64,000 bases of DNA from positions 1-64,000 of the forward strand of contig CANJUQ010000001.1 of NCBI GenBank assembly GCA_947478175.1. Direction: 5' to 3'. Positions 47,654 through 58,083 of the stretch are shown here, in pieces; the stretch's first letter is position 1, and every line of letters starts with the position of its first letter. Position numbers and translations under genes: made by a program. This DNA is from Thiotrichales bacterium. Its GTDB lineage: Bacteria; Pseudomonadota; Gammaproteobacteria; Francisellales; CACEW01. The notes beneath the pieces are model-generated. The model searched no databases. It was not told the DNA's origin and saw nothing but the letters and a program-made list of their open reading frames with translations.

Positions 47654-48785
47654 GTTCTATTTCTCTCAAGGCTTGTTCGCTGGCATTTTGGACCAATAAT
47701 TTTTTTAACTCTGGGCCAAATGAAGGGTTTTGATTTTGATATTTTTCATATTGATTTTTTAAAGCTAAATATAAATTTTCAGCGGTGACTGCTTCTTGTA
47801 AAAATTCAGGAAAAACAGGCTGGTTTAATAATAAATTCGGCAAACTGACATAGTTTAATTTGACTAGTTTCTTAGCAATCCAATAAGAAAAATTAGACAG
47901 CCGATAAGCAACGACGGATGGAATATTTAATAACGCCGCTTCTAATGTGACCGTCCCTGAAGCTAATAGGGCTAATTTAGAAGCTCCCAAAACAGCTTGA
48001 GCCTGGCCCATGACACAATGAATAGATGAAGATAAATCCGGATAATTTTTTAAATGCTCTTGAATTAAATTTTTTAAACTCTCGCGAGCAACAGGAATTA
48101 AAAACTGAATTTCTGGGTAGTTTTTTTTAAATTTCTGAGCGGTTTCTAAAAAAATTGGAAGTAATCTTTCAACTTCGAATTTTCTAGAACCCGGCAAAAG
48201 TGCTAAATAATTTTTTTTAAAATTTAAACCCAAAGATTGGCAATAATTTTCCCGCGTGAAATCAAAATTAATTTGATCAGCTAACGGGTGACCAATATAA
48301 ACGGCTCTATGATTAGATTTTTTATAAATTTCTGGCTCAAACGGAAACACACACAAGACACTCGATGTCGCTCGTTTGATTTTTTTAATGCGTCCAGGCT
48401 TCCAAGCCCAAATCGTCGGACTGACATAGTGAATAGTGGGAATACCCGATTTTTTAAATTTTTCTTCAAGACCCAAATTAAAATCAGGGGCATCAATGCC
48501 AATATAAATATCGGGTTTAAAGCTCAAAGTATTTTTTAAAATCTTTTTTCTAAGTTTTAAAATTCTGGGCAAATGGGACAAGACTTCGACAATGCCCATG
48601 ACAGAAAGTTCTTCAATCGTCCCCCAGGGAATTAATCCCGCAGAGATCATTTTAGATCCGCCAACCCCATAGATTTGAGCTTGGGGATAAGCCGCTTTAA
48701 TTTTTTTGACCAAGCCTTCACCGATGGCATCACCCGATGCTTCACCCGCAACCAAGACTACTTTGTTCACTGATTGATTAATCAA
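47613..48785 (-). CDS. lpxB: Lipid-A-disaccharide synthase
   Basis: [40 protein letters not shown]. Confidence 0.97.
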   Translation of the reverse strand: MINQSVNKVVLVAGEASGDAIGEGLVKKIKAAYPQAQIYGVGGSKMISAGLIPWGTIEELSVMGIVEVLSHLPRILKLRKKILKNTLSFKPDIYIGIDAPDFNLGLEEKFKKSGIPTIHYVSPTIWAWKPGRIKKIKRATSSVLCVFPFEPEIYKKSNHRAVYIGHPLADQINFDFTRENYCQSLGLNFKKNYLALLPGSRKFEVERLLPIFLETAQKFKKNYPEIQFLIPVARESLKNLIQEHLKNYPDLSSSIHCVMGQAQAVLGASKLALLASGTVTLEAALLNIPSVVAYRLSNFSYWIAKKLVKLNYVSLPNLLLNQPVFPEFLQEAVTAENLYLALKNQYEKYQNQNPSFGPELKKLLVQNASEQALREIEHVINTHTPFNRRR

Positions 48786-49588
48786 CGCAAAATCCCACGT
48801 TCTGAATTCTCTAAGGCTTGAATTAACAAAGACAAAGAGAGCACCTGGGGATTTTCTTTTAGTAATTCTTTGAGTTTTTCCAAGGCCTCGACGGCTCTTA
48901 AACTTTCTCTGAAAATTAATTTATAAGCTTTACGCAAACATTCGATTTCTTCTGAGCTAAAACCACGTCTTTTTAAGCCTTCGATATTTAAGCCACAAAC
49001 GGTCGCTTGATCTCCGCCAGTGACCATGACATAAGGCAAGACATCTTTAGAGACCAAGCTGGCATGAGATAAAAAACTATGCGAACCCACATGACAGAAT
49101 TGGTGAACCGCACAAAAGGCACTAACGATTACATGATGCCCCAGTTGAACATGGCCCGCCAATGTCGCTGAATTGACCAGAATATTATGGTCCCCAATTT
49201 GACAATCATGAGCGACATGAGAGTACGCCATGAACAAATTATCAGACCCAATCGTCGTTTCACTCCGGCCCTGAATCGTCCCCCGGTGAATCGTCGCGCA
49301 TTCTCGAACGACGTTATGGTCACCCATGATTAACTTTGTTTTCTCACCGGCAAATTTTTTATCCTGAGGGCCTTCGCCCACAGAAGAAAATTGAAAAATT
49401 TTATTCTCTTTGCCAATAACAGAAGGCCCCATAATGACAGCATGCGGCCCCACCCAAGTCCCTTCGCCTAATTCAACATCCGCTCCAATCACTGCATAAG
49501 GCCCAATGGAAACACCGGACGCTAGTTTCGCTGACGGATCAATGATGGCTGTGGGATGTAGGCTGTTGGATTGAATGGAAGAAGTCAT
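48782..49588 (-). CDS. lpxA: UDP-N-acetylglucosamine acyltransferase
   Basis: Hexapeptide repeats, LHPTAIIDPSAKLASGVSIGPYAVIG; adjacent to lpxB and fabZ. Confidence 0.97.
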   Translation of the reverse strand: MTSSIQSNSLHPTAIIDPSAKLASGVSIGPYAVIGADVELGEGTWVGPHAVIMGPSVIGKENKIFQFSSVGEGPQDKKFAGEKTKLIMGDHNVVRECATIHRGTIQGRSETTIGSDNLFMAYSHVAHDCQIGDHNILVNSATLAGHVQLGHHVIVSAFCAVHQFCHVGSHSFLSHASLVSKDVLPYVMVTGGDQATVCGLNIEGLKRRGFSSEEIECLRKAYKLIFRESLRAVEALEKLKELLKENPQVLSLSLLIQALENSERGILR

Positions 49589-49639
49589 CTTTGATTCTGC
49601 TTTTATTCTGTTTTTTCCTGCTTTTTTTATTCAGCTTTT

Positions 49640-50143
49640 TTATTCAGCTTTACGATGAGCGGCCATCAAATCAGCCGAGCAAACAAGTTCTCCATTCACT
49701 TTGGCTTCCACATAGCTTTTCCAGATACCTCGTTTTGAACGGCCCATATTGGCCTCAAAGACGACTTGATCGCCCGGCACTACTGGCTTTCTAAAACGAG
49801 CGTTATCCACACCAACATAATAAACAACTTCATTATGAGCTCGCGTCACATCGCTGAGTTCAAAAGACTTAAAAGCTAAAAGCGCCATCGTCTGGGCCAT
49901 AGCTTCTAATAATAAAACACCTGGCATGACGGGATAGCCTGGGAAATGACCTTGGAAATAAGGCTCGTTAATGCTGACGTTTTTAATCGCCCGAATAAAA
50001 TCATGCGCTCGAAATTCGACCACACGATCGACCATCACAAAAGGATATCGATGGGGGAGTAAACGCATAATCTCTCGAATATCAAACTCAGTAATTTTAT
50101 TTTCTGAAGGGTTATTTTCTGAAGGGTCAATTGCATCTGTCAC
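49640..50143 (-). CDS. fabZ: 3-hydroxyacyl-ACP dehydratase FabZ
   Basis: LLPHRYPFVMVDRV, FQGHFPGYPVMPGVLLLEAMAQ. Confidence 0.97.
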   Translation of the reverse strand: MTDAIDPSENNPSENKITEFDIREIMRLLPHRYPFVMVDRVVEFRAHDFIRAIKNVSINEPYFQGHFPGYPVMPGVLLLEAMAQTMALLAFKSFELSDVTRAHNEVVYYVGVDNARFRKPVVPGDQVVFEANMGRSKRGIWKSYVEAKVNGELVCSADLMAAHRKAE

Positions 50144-50155
50144 GAGGCTACTCTC

Positions 50156-51205
50156 TTACTCTCTATCATGTTTTTTATCATGGATAATTCTTTCAAGGGC
50201 TTTAATTCGGGCGCACAGTTTATCAAGTCGATTCAAATTGGCCAGCGTGCGAAACCATGTTTTATACGGCTGTGCTTTACCACTCGAAGAATAAACACCC
50301 GCTTCACTCAAATCTGACGGCACTGAACTGCCACCTGTTAAAATAACCCGATCCGCAATTTTTAAATGCCCACTAATGGCTGACTGCCCACCAATCAAAC
50401 AATTCCGACCAATAGTCACACTCCCCGCGACCATGGTTCCACCGGCCATAGCGGTATGAGCACCAATAATATCGTTATGCCCAATTTGAATCTGATTATC
50501 TAATTTGACCCCGTCTTCAATTACCGTGTCATTCAAGGCCCCACGGTCAATCGTCGTTGAAGCGCCTATCTCAACATCATTTCCGATTCTGACGGACCCC
50601 AACTGAGGAATTTTAACCCAACGACCTTGATCATTGGCCAGACCAAAACCATCACTGCCAATCACAGCCGTCGAGTGAATAATACAACGATGGCCTATCT
50701 GAACTTGGTGATAGAGAACCACTTGGGGATAAAGAATCACTTCATCGCCAATCAAAACTTCATCGCCAATCACACAACCAGGGTGAATTTGACAATTTTT
50801 TCCAATTTTTACGCCCTGACCTATAGAAACAAAATTCCCAATCCGGGCGCCTTCACCTATGACAGCCATTGGATGAATCACAGCTGATTTAGCAATACCT
50901 AAATCCAGTAAAGGCGTTTTATCAAAAAACTTTCCGGCTTTGGCAAAACCGACATAGGGGTCCGTCATGATAAGACTATTCGTCGGACACAAAGCCGCTT
51001 GATCGGGAGCCAGAATCACGGCTAACGCCTGCGTTGTCGCTAGCTGACTGGTATATTTTGAATTAGATAAAAAAGAAAGCTCCATCGGCCCAGCGGTATC
51101 TAACGGTGCAATCCCAGTAGGGATTTTATCCGCCATACCCAAACGACACTGAAGCGTTGCACCTAGAGCACTGGCGATGTCTTGAAGATTGGGGGCCTGA
51201 TTCAT
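50156..51205 (-). CDS. lpxD: UDP-3-O-acylglucosamine N-acyltransferase
   Basis: Hexapeptide repeats; STTIDRGALNDTVIEDGVKLDNQIQIGHN. Confidence 0.97.
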   Translation of the reverse strand: MNQAPNLQDIASALGATLQCRLGMADKIPTGIAPLDTAGPMELSFLSNSKYTSQLATTQALAVILAPDQAALCPTNSLIMTDPYVGFAKAGKFFDKTPLLDLGIAKSAVIHPMAVIGEGARIGNFVSIGQGVKIGKNCQIHPGCVIGDEVLIGDEVILYPQVVLYHQVQIGHRCIIHSTAVIGSDGFGLANDQGRWVKIPQLGSVRIGNDVEIGASTTIDRGALNDTVIEDGVKLDNQIQIGHNDIIGAHTAMAGGTMVAGSVTIGRNCLIGGQSAISGHLKIADRVILTGGSSVPSDLSEAGVYSSSGKAQPYKTWFRTLANLNRLDKLCARIKALERIIHDKKHDRE

Positions 51206-51242
51206 ATAAATAAAAAACCTATCGTCATGATGAATGCCTGTT

Positions 51243-51270
51243 GTAGAGGCAGCCTGCCGGCCACCCCTAC
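51243..51270. repeat. Short palindromic repeat GTAGAGGCAGCCTGCCGGCCACCCCTAC
   Basis: Palindrome with GTAG/CTAC termini, related architecture to other copies. Confidence 0.7.
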
Positions 51271-51280
51271 ATCAAAAAAA

Positions 51281-51802
51281 CTACGACGCTGCTTTTTTCA
51301 TATTCGCAACGACCTGAGTCGTGACATCCATAGAATCAGCAGAATAAGGTGCTGCTTGGGTATTCAAGATCAAATCATAATGACCAGCTTTAGCGACCGT
51401 TGTGATTGCATTTTCTAACGCGGTTTCAAAAGCGTCTGCTGCGGCTTGTTCTTTTTTATTTTCATCGTCTTTTAATGCACTAACTTGCTGTTGGAAATCA
51501 TCTTGTTGTTTAGCCAATGCATCTTCTTGTTTCTTACGATCATCCGCTGAAAGTGTTGGTGCATTACGCTCCAAAGTACTTAGTTGATCGTTTAAAGCAT
51601 TTTGTTGAGTTTTTAGTTTGTTTACTTGGGGTTTCAACGCTGCTTTTAAAGCATCCAAGGTTGTATTTCCTTGAGGCGCTTGTTGAAAGACTGTCAAGAA
51701 ATCGACTGTTCCGATTTTGACATCGGCTTGAGCTGGGGTCGCCATCATTCCAACAGAAACAAAAGCCACCGAGATCAGCGCTAATTTACGTAGTGTTTTC
51801 AT
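51281..51802 (-). CDS. skp: OmpH/Skp family periplasmic chaperone
   Basis: Signal peptide, VKIGTVDFLTVFQQAPQ, coiled-coil; between bamA and lpxD. Confidence 0.92.
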   Translation of the reverse strand: MKTLRKLALISVAFVSVGMMATPAQADVKIGTVDFLTVFQQAPQGNTTLDALKAALKPQVNKLKTQQNALNDQLSTLERNAPTLSADDRKKQEDALAKQQDDFQQQVSALKDDENKKEQAAADAFETALENAITTVAKAGHYDLILNTQAAPYSADSMDVTTQVVANMKKAAS

Positions 51803-51856
51803 CCATTCTCTCCTTGAGTATTAAAAAAATAAAATCAAAAATCAAAAATCAAATTT

Positions 51857-54265
51857 CTAGAAACTTTGCCCTAAATTAAATTGGAAGATATTGGCATCGT
51901 CACCTGGTTTTTTATTTAACGGCGCTGCCAAACTAAAACCTAGGGCACCAATTGGCGACATCCATTCCAAATCAATTCCGACGGAATAACGCAAATTATC
52001 AAAATTAGGGCTGGTGGGATTATTTTCAGAATCATAAGCCGTCGACAAATGGTACGTGTCATAGACATTACCGGCATCTGCAAAAATACCCATACGTAAA
52101 TTTTGTTGGGCATAAGCAAAAGGCACTGGGAAATATAAATTCGCAGAGGCATCAAGTTTTAAATTACCGCCCAAAGAATCCCCTTGGCTAGTACAACCTG
52201 GCACATCCGAACCACAATCAATCGTATCGTCCGGACCTAAGCTACCTTGTTCATAGCCTCTAACACTGCCCCAGCCCCCGCCATAGTAATTTTGGAAGAA
52301 GGGTAAGTTATCCATTTTTCCATAACCATTTCCGTAATCGACTTCACCATTCAGCCCAAACACTAAACGATCCCAAACCACGGGATGGAACCAAGCACCG
52401 GTCAAACTAGTTTTGTACCACTCCAACGAACTTACAGGCGTTGCAATATTGACACCTAAAGAACCCGATGAACCTCGAGAAGGGAAATAAGGATTATTGG
52501 TACTGTCATGCGACCAACCAAAATTCGTACTAAGGGTGTTGTAGTTATTTCCATGATCAGTTGTAAATTGCTGAACCGTGAGAGACGTACTGTCATAGGG
52601 ATTAACCAATCTGGAATGATCCACCCCAGCACCAATATTAAAAGTATTAAAAGTACTGAGCGGAATCCCATAGGTCACATTACCGCCAACGTCATCCATC
52701 GAATAACCCACTAAAGAAGTATGTGAGTTATCTAATTTCGAGGCATAGATATTAAAAGATTGAGAAATCCCTGAAGAGGTAAAATAAGGCTGCGTGAAAT
52801 TAAAATTTAAAGACTGATAGGGCTGAGACAATTGCATCTGGATTGAGAAAATATTCCCCGTTCCAAAGACATCTGGCATAGTTAAATTAGCGCCCAAAAT
52901 GACTTTATTTAATTCAGAATACCCAATTGAACCGCCCACTTTATTGGCATTTTGTTCTGTGAGTTTAAATACTACGTCGACTTCATCTGTTGATCCCGGC
53001 ACTGGAATGTTTTCTTCTGTAATATTCTGCAAGAAAGACATCTGCTGAAGTTTTAATTTAGATTGATCAATTTTGGTCTGGTTATACAAGCTGCCTTCTG
53101 GGAAAGTCATTCTTTCTCTTAAGGTCTGATCGTTTACTTGTGTATTTCCTTCAAACTGAATCTGATGGACATAGACTCGACGACCTGGATTCACCGAGAA
53201 AGTAATCCCGACAATTTTTTTAGAATCATCCACATTCGGAATAGGATTAACGACAGCAAAGGCGTAGCCTTTATTGGCCAATGCGAGTTGCATGGCTTTA
53301 GCTGAATTCATGACCGCTGATCTCGAAAAAATATCACCCGAATGTATTTGGATTAAATTTTGCAAAGTAGCCTTGGGAATAACAAACTGGCCCTCTAAAT
53401 TAACTAACCCAAAGTGATACAAAGCCCCTTCTGTCATATTGACAGTCAAGAGCGCTTGTTTCTTGGTTGGGCTCAGAGAAACTTCTGAAGAATTAACTTG
53501 GTATTTTAAAAAGCCGTTGTCCCCATAGAAATCAGAAAGCTCTTGAATCGACTGTGCCATTTTATCTTGGGTAAATTCATCGTCTGAATTAAACAAGGTC
53601 CATAGAGATGGCGTGCTGAGTTTAAAATTATCTTCGAGATCACCACCATCAAAATTATGGTTCCCCACAAAATCAATGCGAGCTACGCGAGTGTATAAAC
53701 CTTCGGAAATATTAATTTTCAAAGCCACACGGTTTCTAGGCAACGGCGTCGTCGATGTTGTCACTAAGGCTGGATACTTACCTAACAAATAATATTGCTG
53801 TTCTAAAGACTGCTGAACCCTCAAGAGCGTACTTTGATTGAGCATATCGCCTGTCTGTAAGCCAACTTTGAGTAAAACATCTTTGATTTGCTGAGTCTTA
53901 ATTAAAGAGTTCCCGTCGATTTTAATGCTGCCAATCGTCGGTAACTCAGTCACTTGAATAATCAGAGCATTGCCTGGCCCTTCGAGCAATTGAATATCAC
54001 TGAAATAACCCGTCTTAAATAAATCATTAATGACTTTATTAGATAAATCTAAAGTTAAATCCTGCCCGACACTCACAGAGACATTAGGCATCACCGAGCT
54101 TTCCGGGAGGTTAGTTAAACCTTGAATATCAATCTTAGATATCTTAAAAGGTGTGATAGGCGTTGTAGCTGTAAGTGTGGTATCTGCATTGGCCCCATGC
54201 GCTAGACATAAAGCCGCCCAGAGAGTACTTAGGGCAAAAATCTTTTTAAAAAAAACACGAGGCAT
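51857..54265 (-). CDS. bamA: Outer membrane protein assembly factor BamA
   Basis: POTRA repeats and C-terminal beta-barrel (GWGSVRGYEQGSLGP; terminal FNLGQSF). Confidence 0.97.
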   Translation of the reverse strand: MPRVFFKKIFALSTLWAALCLAHGANADTTLTATTPITPFKISKIDIQGLTNLPESSVMPNVSVSVGQDLTLDLSNKVINDLFKTGYFSDIQLLEGPGNALIIQVTELPTIGSIKIDGNSLIKTQQIKDVLLKVGLQTGDMLNQSTLLRVQQSLEQQYYLLGKYPALVTTSTTPLPRNRVALKINISEGLYTRVARIDFVGNHNFDGGDLEDNFKLSTPSLWTLFNSDDEFTQDKMAQSIQELSDFYGDNGFLKYQVNSSEVSLSPTKKQALLTVNMTEGALYHFGLVNLEGQFVIPKATLQNLIQIHSGDIFSRSAVMNSAKAMQLALANKGYAFAVVNPIPNVDDSKKIVGITFSVNPGRRVYVHQIQFEGNTQVNDQTLRERMTFPEGSLYNQTKIDQSKLKLQQMSFLQNITEENIPVPGSTDEVDVVFKLTEQNANKVGGSIGYSELNKVILGANLTMPDVFGTGNIFSIQMQLSQPYQSLNFNFTQPYFTSSGISQSFNIYASKLDNSHTSLVGYSMDDVGGNVTYGIPLSTFNTFNIGAGVDHSRLVNPYDSTSLTVQQFTTDHGNNYNTLSTNFGWSHDSTNNPYFPSRGSSGSLGVNIATPVSSLEWYKTSLTGAWFHPVVWDRLVFGLNGEVDYGNGYGKMDNLPFFQNYYGGGWGSVRGYEQGSLGPDDTIDCGSDVPGCTSQGDSLGGNLKLDASANLYFPVPFAYAQQNLRMGIFADAGNVYDTYHLSTAYDSENNPTSPNFDNLRYSVGIDLEWMSPIGALGFSLAAPLNKKPGDDANIFQFNLGQSF

Positions 54266-54485
54266 GAAAAACATCCAAACATCCAACAGTCAGTCTGTGA
54301 CCTAACAAAATGGGCGCGATTGTACTCAAGGCTCTGTTGAAAACATAGGGATTACAATGCAGGGCTGAAAAATAATAAATTCTCTTGGCGAGTCAATAAA
54401 ATTTGGCATTAAAAAATCACTTGGCGCCGTTAAATTTTCTATGCGATAATAAGCGCACTAAAAAATGCTACCGAAAGAGCGCATC

Positions 54486-54737
54486 ATGTTATCCGATAAA
54501 ATATCCATCACAATCTCGCCGCACCTCAATCAGTTCGCAGAAAATTATCAAATTAATCATCAATTAAAGAGCAAATCCGAAGTCATTGCACAAGCCTTAA
54601 AATTATTAGAAAAAATGACTTTAGAATCTCGTTATCGCCAAATGGCAGAAGATTTAAAAAACAACCCCTCTATGCAGGCTGATTTTGATGCATGGGAACA
54701 CACAGCGGGAGATGGCCTCGATGACGAAGATTGGTAA
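54486..54737 (+). CDS. Antitoxin, ribbon-helix-helix/ParD-like
   Basis: Small ORF overlapping a MazF-type toxin by 17 nt; KSEVIAQALKLLEKM. Confidence 0.75.
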   Translation: MLSDKISITISPHLNQFAENYQINHQLKSKSEVIAQALKLLEKMTLESRYRQMAEDLKNNPSMQADFDAWEHTAGDGLDDEDW

Positions 54738-55080
54738 CTTAATAAAAAAAGGCGAAATCTACTTTGCCAAACTAGACCCAACAATCGGATCTGAAATCAA
54801 AAAAACAAGACCCGCCCTCATTGTTAGCAATGACCTAAACAATGAGTTTTCAACCCTTTTAACTGTTATCCCGCTGACCTCTCACATCGATAAAATTTAC
54901 CCTACAGAAGTTTTGTTAGATCAAGCAGAGACAGGTCTCAATAAAGACTCAAAAGCACAATGCGGACAAATTCGAACCATCAGTAAAATGCGAATCACCA
55001 CGAAAAAACCAGCTGGGAAAATTAATGACACCACGATGGATAAAATCCATCAGGCTATTCAATTACATTTGGACATGTAA
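54721..55080 (+). CDS. MazF/PemK-type toxin
   Basis: KKGEIYFAKLDPTIGSEIKKTRPALIVSNDLNNEFSTLLTVIPLTS. Confidence 0.92.
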   Translation: MTKIGNLIKKGEIYFAKLDPTIGSEIKKTRPALIVSNDLNNEFSTLLTVIPLTSHIDKIYPTEVLLDQAETGLNKDSKAQCGQIRTISKMRITTKKPAGKINDTTMDKIHQAIQLHLDM

Positions 55081-55224
55081 CCTTATTTAAAAATCAGAAT
55101 TCTCTTTTTGAAACTAAAAATTCCCTAGGTGTTAAAAAAGGTTTTAAAAAAGACTGTCTCCAACATCCAACTTTCAGTACAATCCGCGACCTTTTTGGAT
55201 ATTAAATAATTAAGATCAACGCTC

Positions 55225-56016
55225 ATGAACCCAATTATTACCGTCGCAACTCAAGCGGCTCGCGCTGCTGGTAAAGTTATTAATCGCGCTCTTAATACCC
55301 AAAGAGAATTATTAATTGAAGAAAAAAGCATTAATAACTATGTCACCGACATCGATCATGAATGCGAAGAAGCCATTCTTTATCATCTTCAAAAAGCTTA
55401 CCCCACCCACTCTTTCTTGACCGAAGAAAGAGATCTAATCGAAGGCACAGATCCAGATTACCTTTGGATTATTGACCCTGTCGACGGGACAACCAATTTT
55501 ATTCATAACCTGCCTCATTTTGCGATTTCGATTGCCTTGAAAATCCAAGGCATCACTCGCTATGGCGTGATTTACAACCCGATCACAGACCAATTATTCA
55601 CTGCGGCTAAAGGCGAAGGCGCTCGACTCAATGGAAGAAGGCTAAGGGTTTCTAGCCGAAGCAAAATAGAAGGCAGCTTGATTAGCCCCGCCTTCCCCAG
55701 ACAAGATCGCTTTGGGCCGGATTATCAAGAATTTGTTTTTGATATTGCCAAAGACTGTGGTGGTATTCGTTACAGTGGTTCAGCGACATTAGATCTAGCC
55801 TATATTGCCGCTGGATTTTTAGATGCCATCTGGCGGACGAATTTACAACCCTGGGATATTGCCGCAGGAATTTTATTAATTCGTGAAGCGGGCGGAGTTG
55901 TTATGGATCTGTCAGGCGGCGTGGAAGTTACCCAGGGTGATTTGATTGCTGCAAATCCTAAAATGGCTAAGCTCCTGCTCCCTCTTATTAGCTCGCATAT
56001 TTTACAAAAAACGTGA
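55225..56016 (+). CDS. suhB: Inositol monophosphatase family protein
   Basis: IIDPVDGTTNFIHNLPHFAISIAL, LQPWDIAAGILLIREAGG. Confidence 0.96.
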   Translation: MNPIITVATQAARAAGKVINRALNTQRELLIEEKSINNYVTDIDHECEEAILYHLQKAYPTHSFLTEERDLIEGTDPDYLWIIDPVDGTTNFIHNLPHFAISIALKIQGITRYGVIYNPITDQLFTAAKGEGARLNGRRLRVSSRSKIEGSLISPAFPRQDRFGPDYQEFVFDIAKDCGGIRYSGSATLDLAYIAAGFLDAIWRTNLQPWDIAAGILLIREAGGVVMDLSGGVEVTQGDLIAANPKMAKLLLPLISSHILQKT

Positions 56017-57140
56017 AAGAAAATTTTATAAAAAATACCAAATCTTCTTGGTTAATTCAGGCCCAGTCTGATTTAAATCAAACAAGACAGCTTTTTAAAA
56101 ATCATAATCTATTAGATCTTCAAGCGTCTTTGCCGTTTGAAATTTGGCCAGAAAATTCAAATCAAGATTTAAATCAAGATCAAAATAAAATTATAAAAAC
56201 AAAAAAAGCTGTGGTTTTAATCCATGGCTTTTTAGGCACGCCTTATTTCATGAAATCTCTGGCCAGTATTTATGCAGCCCAGGGCTTCTATTGTTATGCC
56301 CCCACTCTTCCGGGCCATGGTGTTTGCCCTCAGGCTTTAAAAAATATTGGCCTGTTAGATATTTTAAAATTTTTAAATAACACCCTTGATCAAATCCAAA
56401 CTCAATTTGAAGAAGTTCATCTTTGTGGTTTTTCTTTGGGCGCTTTGCTGGCTTTGCTTTTAACCAGAACTAGAAAAAAAACTATTCAATCCATTACTCT
56501 TTTGGCCCCACCTTTGGGCATTACAAAATTCTCTAAATTAATCCCTCCTCTTTCCAAAATGGGCTTCAGTCAGATGCCCTACCCCTCTGCAGCCAGCCTC
56601 AACGGCCTCAAGAATCCCGCCATGTACAGCTGGCACCCGCTCTCTGCTGCTTTGACCATCTTAGATGGCATGAAAATTATTCATGACAATCCAAGCGCCT
56701 GGAACAATATCCCTATTTTTTTAATCGCGAGTTACTCAGACGGTGTAGTTAAGTTACAACCTCTTTTGGATTTTTTTGCTCAAAACAATACCCATCCAAA
56801 ATCAAAACTAAGACTCTACGCCCCTGAAAAATTCCCCCTATCTAATTTAAATAAAATCACACTAATCCCCGAAAATACTTTAGGGCCACACATTAAAAAT
56901 CTTTCACATATCGGCCTAGCTATTTCACCCGAAGATCCCTGGCTGGGCGTCGATAGCCCGCAATATCAAAATTTGCCAAAACACTATTTCTTAGCGGAAA
57001 AACTTCCAATCCATTTATTTCAAAAAAATATTTTTAGAATTTTTTACAATCCTGACTTCAAAAATCTTGCACAAGATTTAACGGCGTTTTTAATAAGTGA
57101 TTCCAAAGCTGCTTTCAAAGCTGTTGGAGATCAACCTTAA
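56013..57140 (+). CDS. Alpha/beta hydrolase
   Basis: VVLIHGFLGTPYFMKSLA, nucleophile elbow GFSLGA; GTG start overlapping suhB stop. Confidence 0.8.
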   Translation: MKENFIKNTKSSWLIQAQSDLNQTRQLFKNHNLLDLQASLPFEIWPENSNQDLNQDQNKIIKTKKAVVLIHGFLGTPYFMKSLASIYAAQGFYCYAPTLPGHGVCPQALKNIGLLDILKFLNNTLDQIQTQFEEVHLCGFSLGALLALLLTRTRKKTIQSITLLAPPLGITKFSKLIPPLSKMGFSQMPYPSAASLNGLKNPAMYSWHPLSAALTILDGMKIIHDNPSAWNNIPIFLIASYSDGVVKLQPLLDFFAQNNTHPKSKLRLYAPEKFPLSNLNKITLIPENTLGPHIKNLSHIGLAISPEDPWLGVDSPQYQNLPKHYFLAEKLPIHLFQKNIFRIFYNPDFKNLAQDLTAFLISDSKAAFKAVGDQP

Positions 57141-57193
57141 GCCCTGATATGATCCCGCGCTTTTTAAACTGCTGAAAAATAGAGAGCCCGTTC

Positions 57194-57757
57194 ATGCAAG
57201 ACCCTAAATTTATCCAAGAAGTCCTCGATGCGTCGACTCTTTTAATTTCAAAAGAAACAATTATGAAAGCTTTTGATGCCATGGCCATCCAAGCAACTCA
57301 GGTTTTAAAAAATAAAAACCCCATTCTGCTCTGCGTCATGAACGGGGGTCTAATGACTATGAGTGAACTGGCCATGCGTTTAAATTTTCCCTTACAAATG
57401 GATTATCTCCACGCCACTCGCTATGACGGCGAAACTCATGGAGGTCGCCAAATATTCTGGCGCAAAGAGCCTTCTATTCCCATGAAAGATCGTGTCGTCG
57501 TGATTGTCGATGATATTTTAGATGGTGGTCTCACACTCAAAGCCATTGAAGACTTTTGCAAAAAAGAACAAGCCAAAGAAATTTATACCGCTGTCATGCT
57601 AGACAAGCCTGCTGCGAGAGACCCTGACGGTGTTCAAAAAGCAGACTTTACAGGCATTGCCATCGAAGATCATTATGTCTTTGGTTTTGGCTTGGACTAC
57701 AAAGAGTACTTAAGAAATATCCCCGGTATTTATGCCGTTGATCAAAAACACATGTAG
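57194..57757 (+). CDS. Hypoxanthine phosphoribosyltransferase-like protein
   Basis: PILLCVMNGGLMTMSELAMRL, DRVVVIVDDILDGGLTLKAIEDF. Confidence 0.9.
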   Translation: MQDPKFIQEVLDASTLLISKETIMKAFDAMAIQATQVLKNKNPILLCVMNGGLMTMSELAMRLNFPLQMDYLHATRYDGETHGGRQIFWRKEPSIPMKDRVVVIVDDILDGGLTLKAIEDFCKKEQAKEIYTAVMLDKPAARDPDGVQKADFTGIAIEDHYVFGFGLDYKEYLRNIPGIYAVDQKHM

Positions 57758-58083
57758 GGTCATGTAAGAACCAGATTAAGACCCAGATAAAAAAGGCTCA
57801 ATTAAAAAGCACGTATTGTCTCGATTTTTAAGCCCTCTTTAGAGTCGCGAAAAGCGCAAGAAAACAACAACATATTTTTAGCTTGCTTTCATTTTATAAG
57901 CTGCAGTATCATCCGCCGGCTTTTGGGTCAGCCCCTGTTTTTAATGGAAAAAACATGTAAATAACAATACAAATTTTCCGATTAAAGACATCGATTAAAA
58001 GTTTTGTTATTTATTTTATTCATGGTATAAAGACGCCTCTATTCTGTGAGTTAAGCCTAGTTTAATAATTAAGGTGCGGGACG

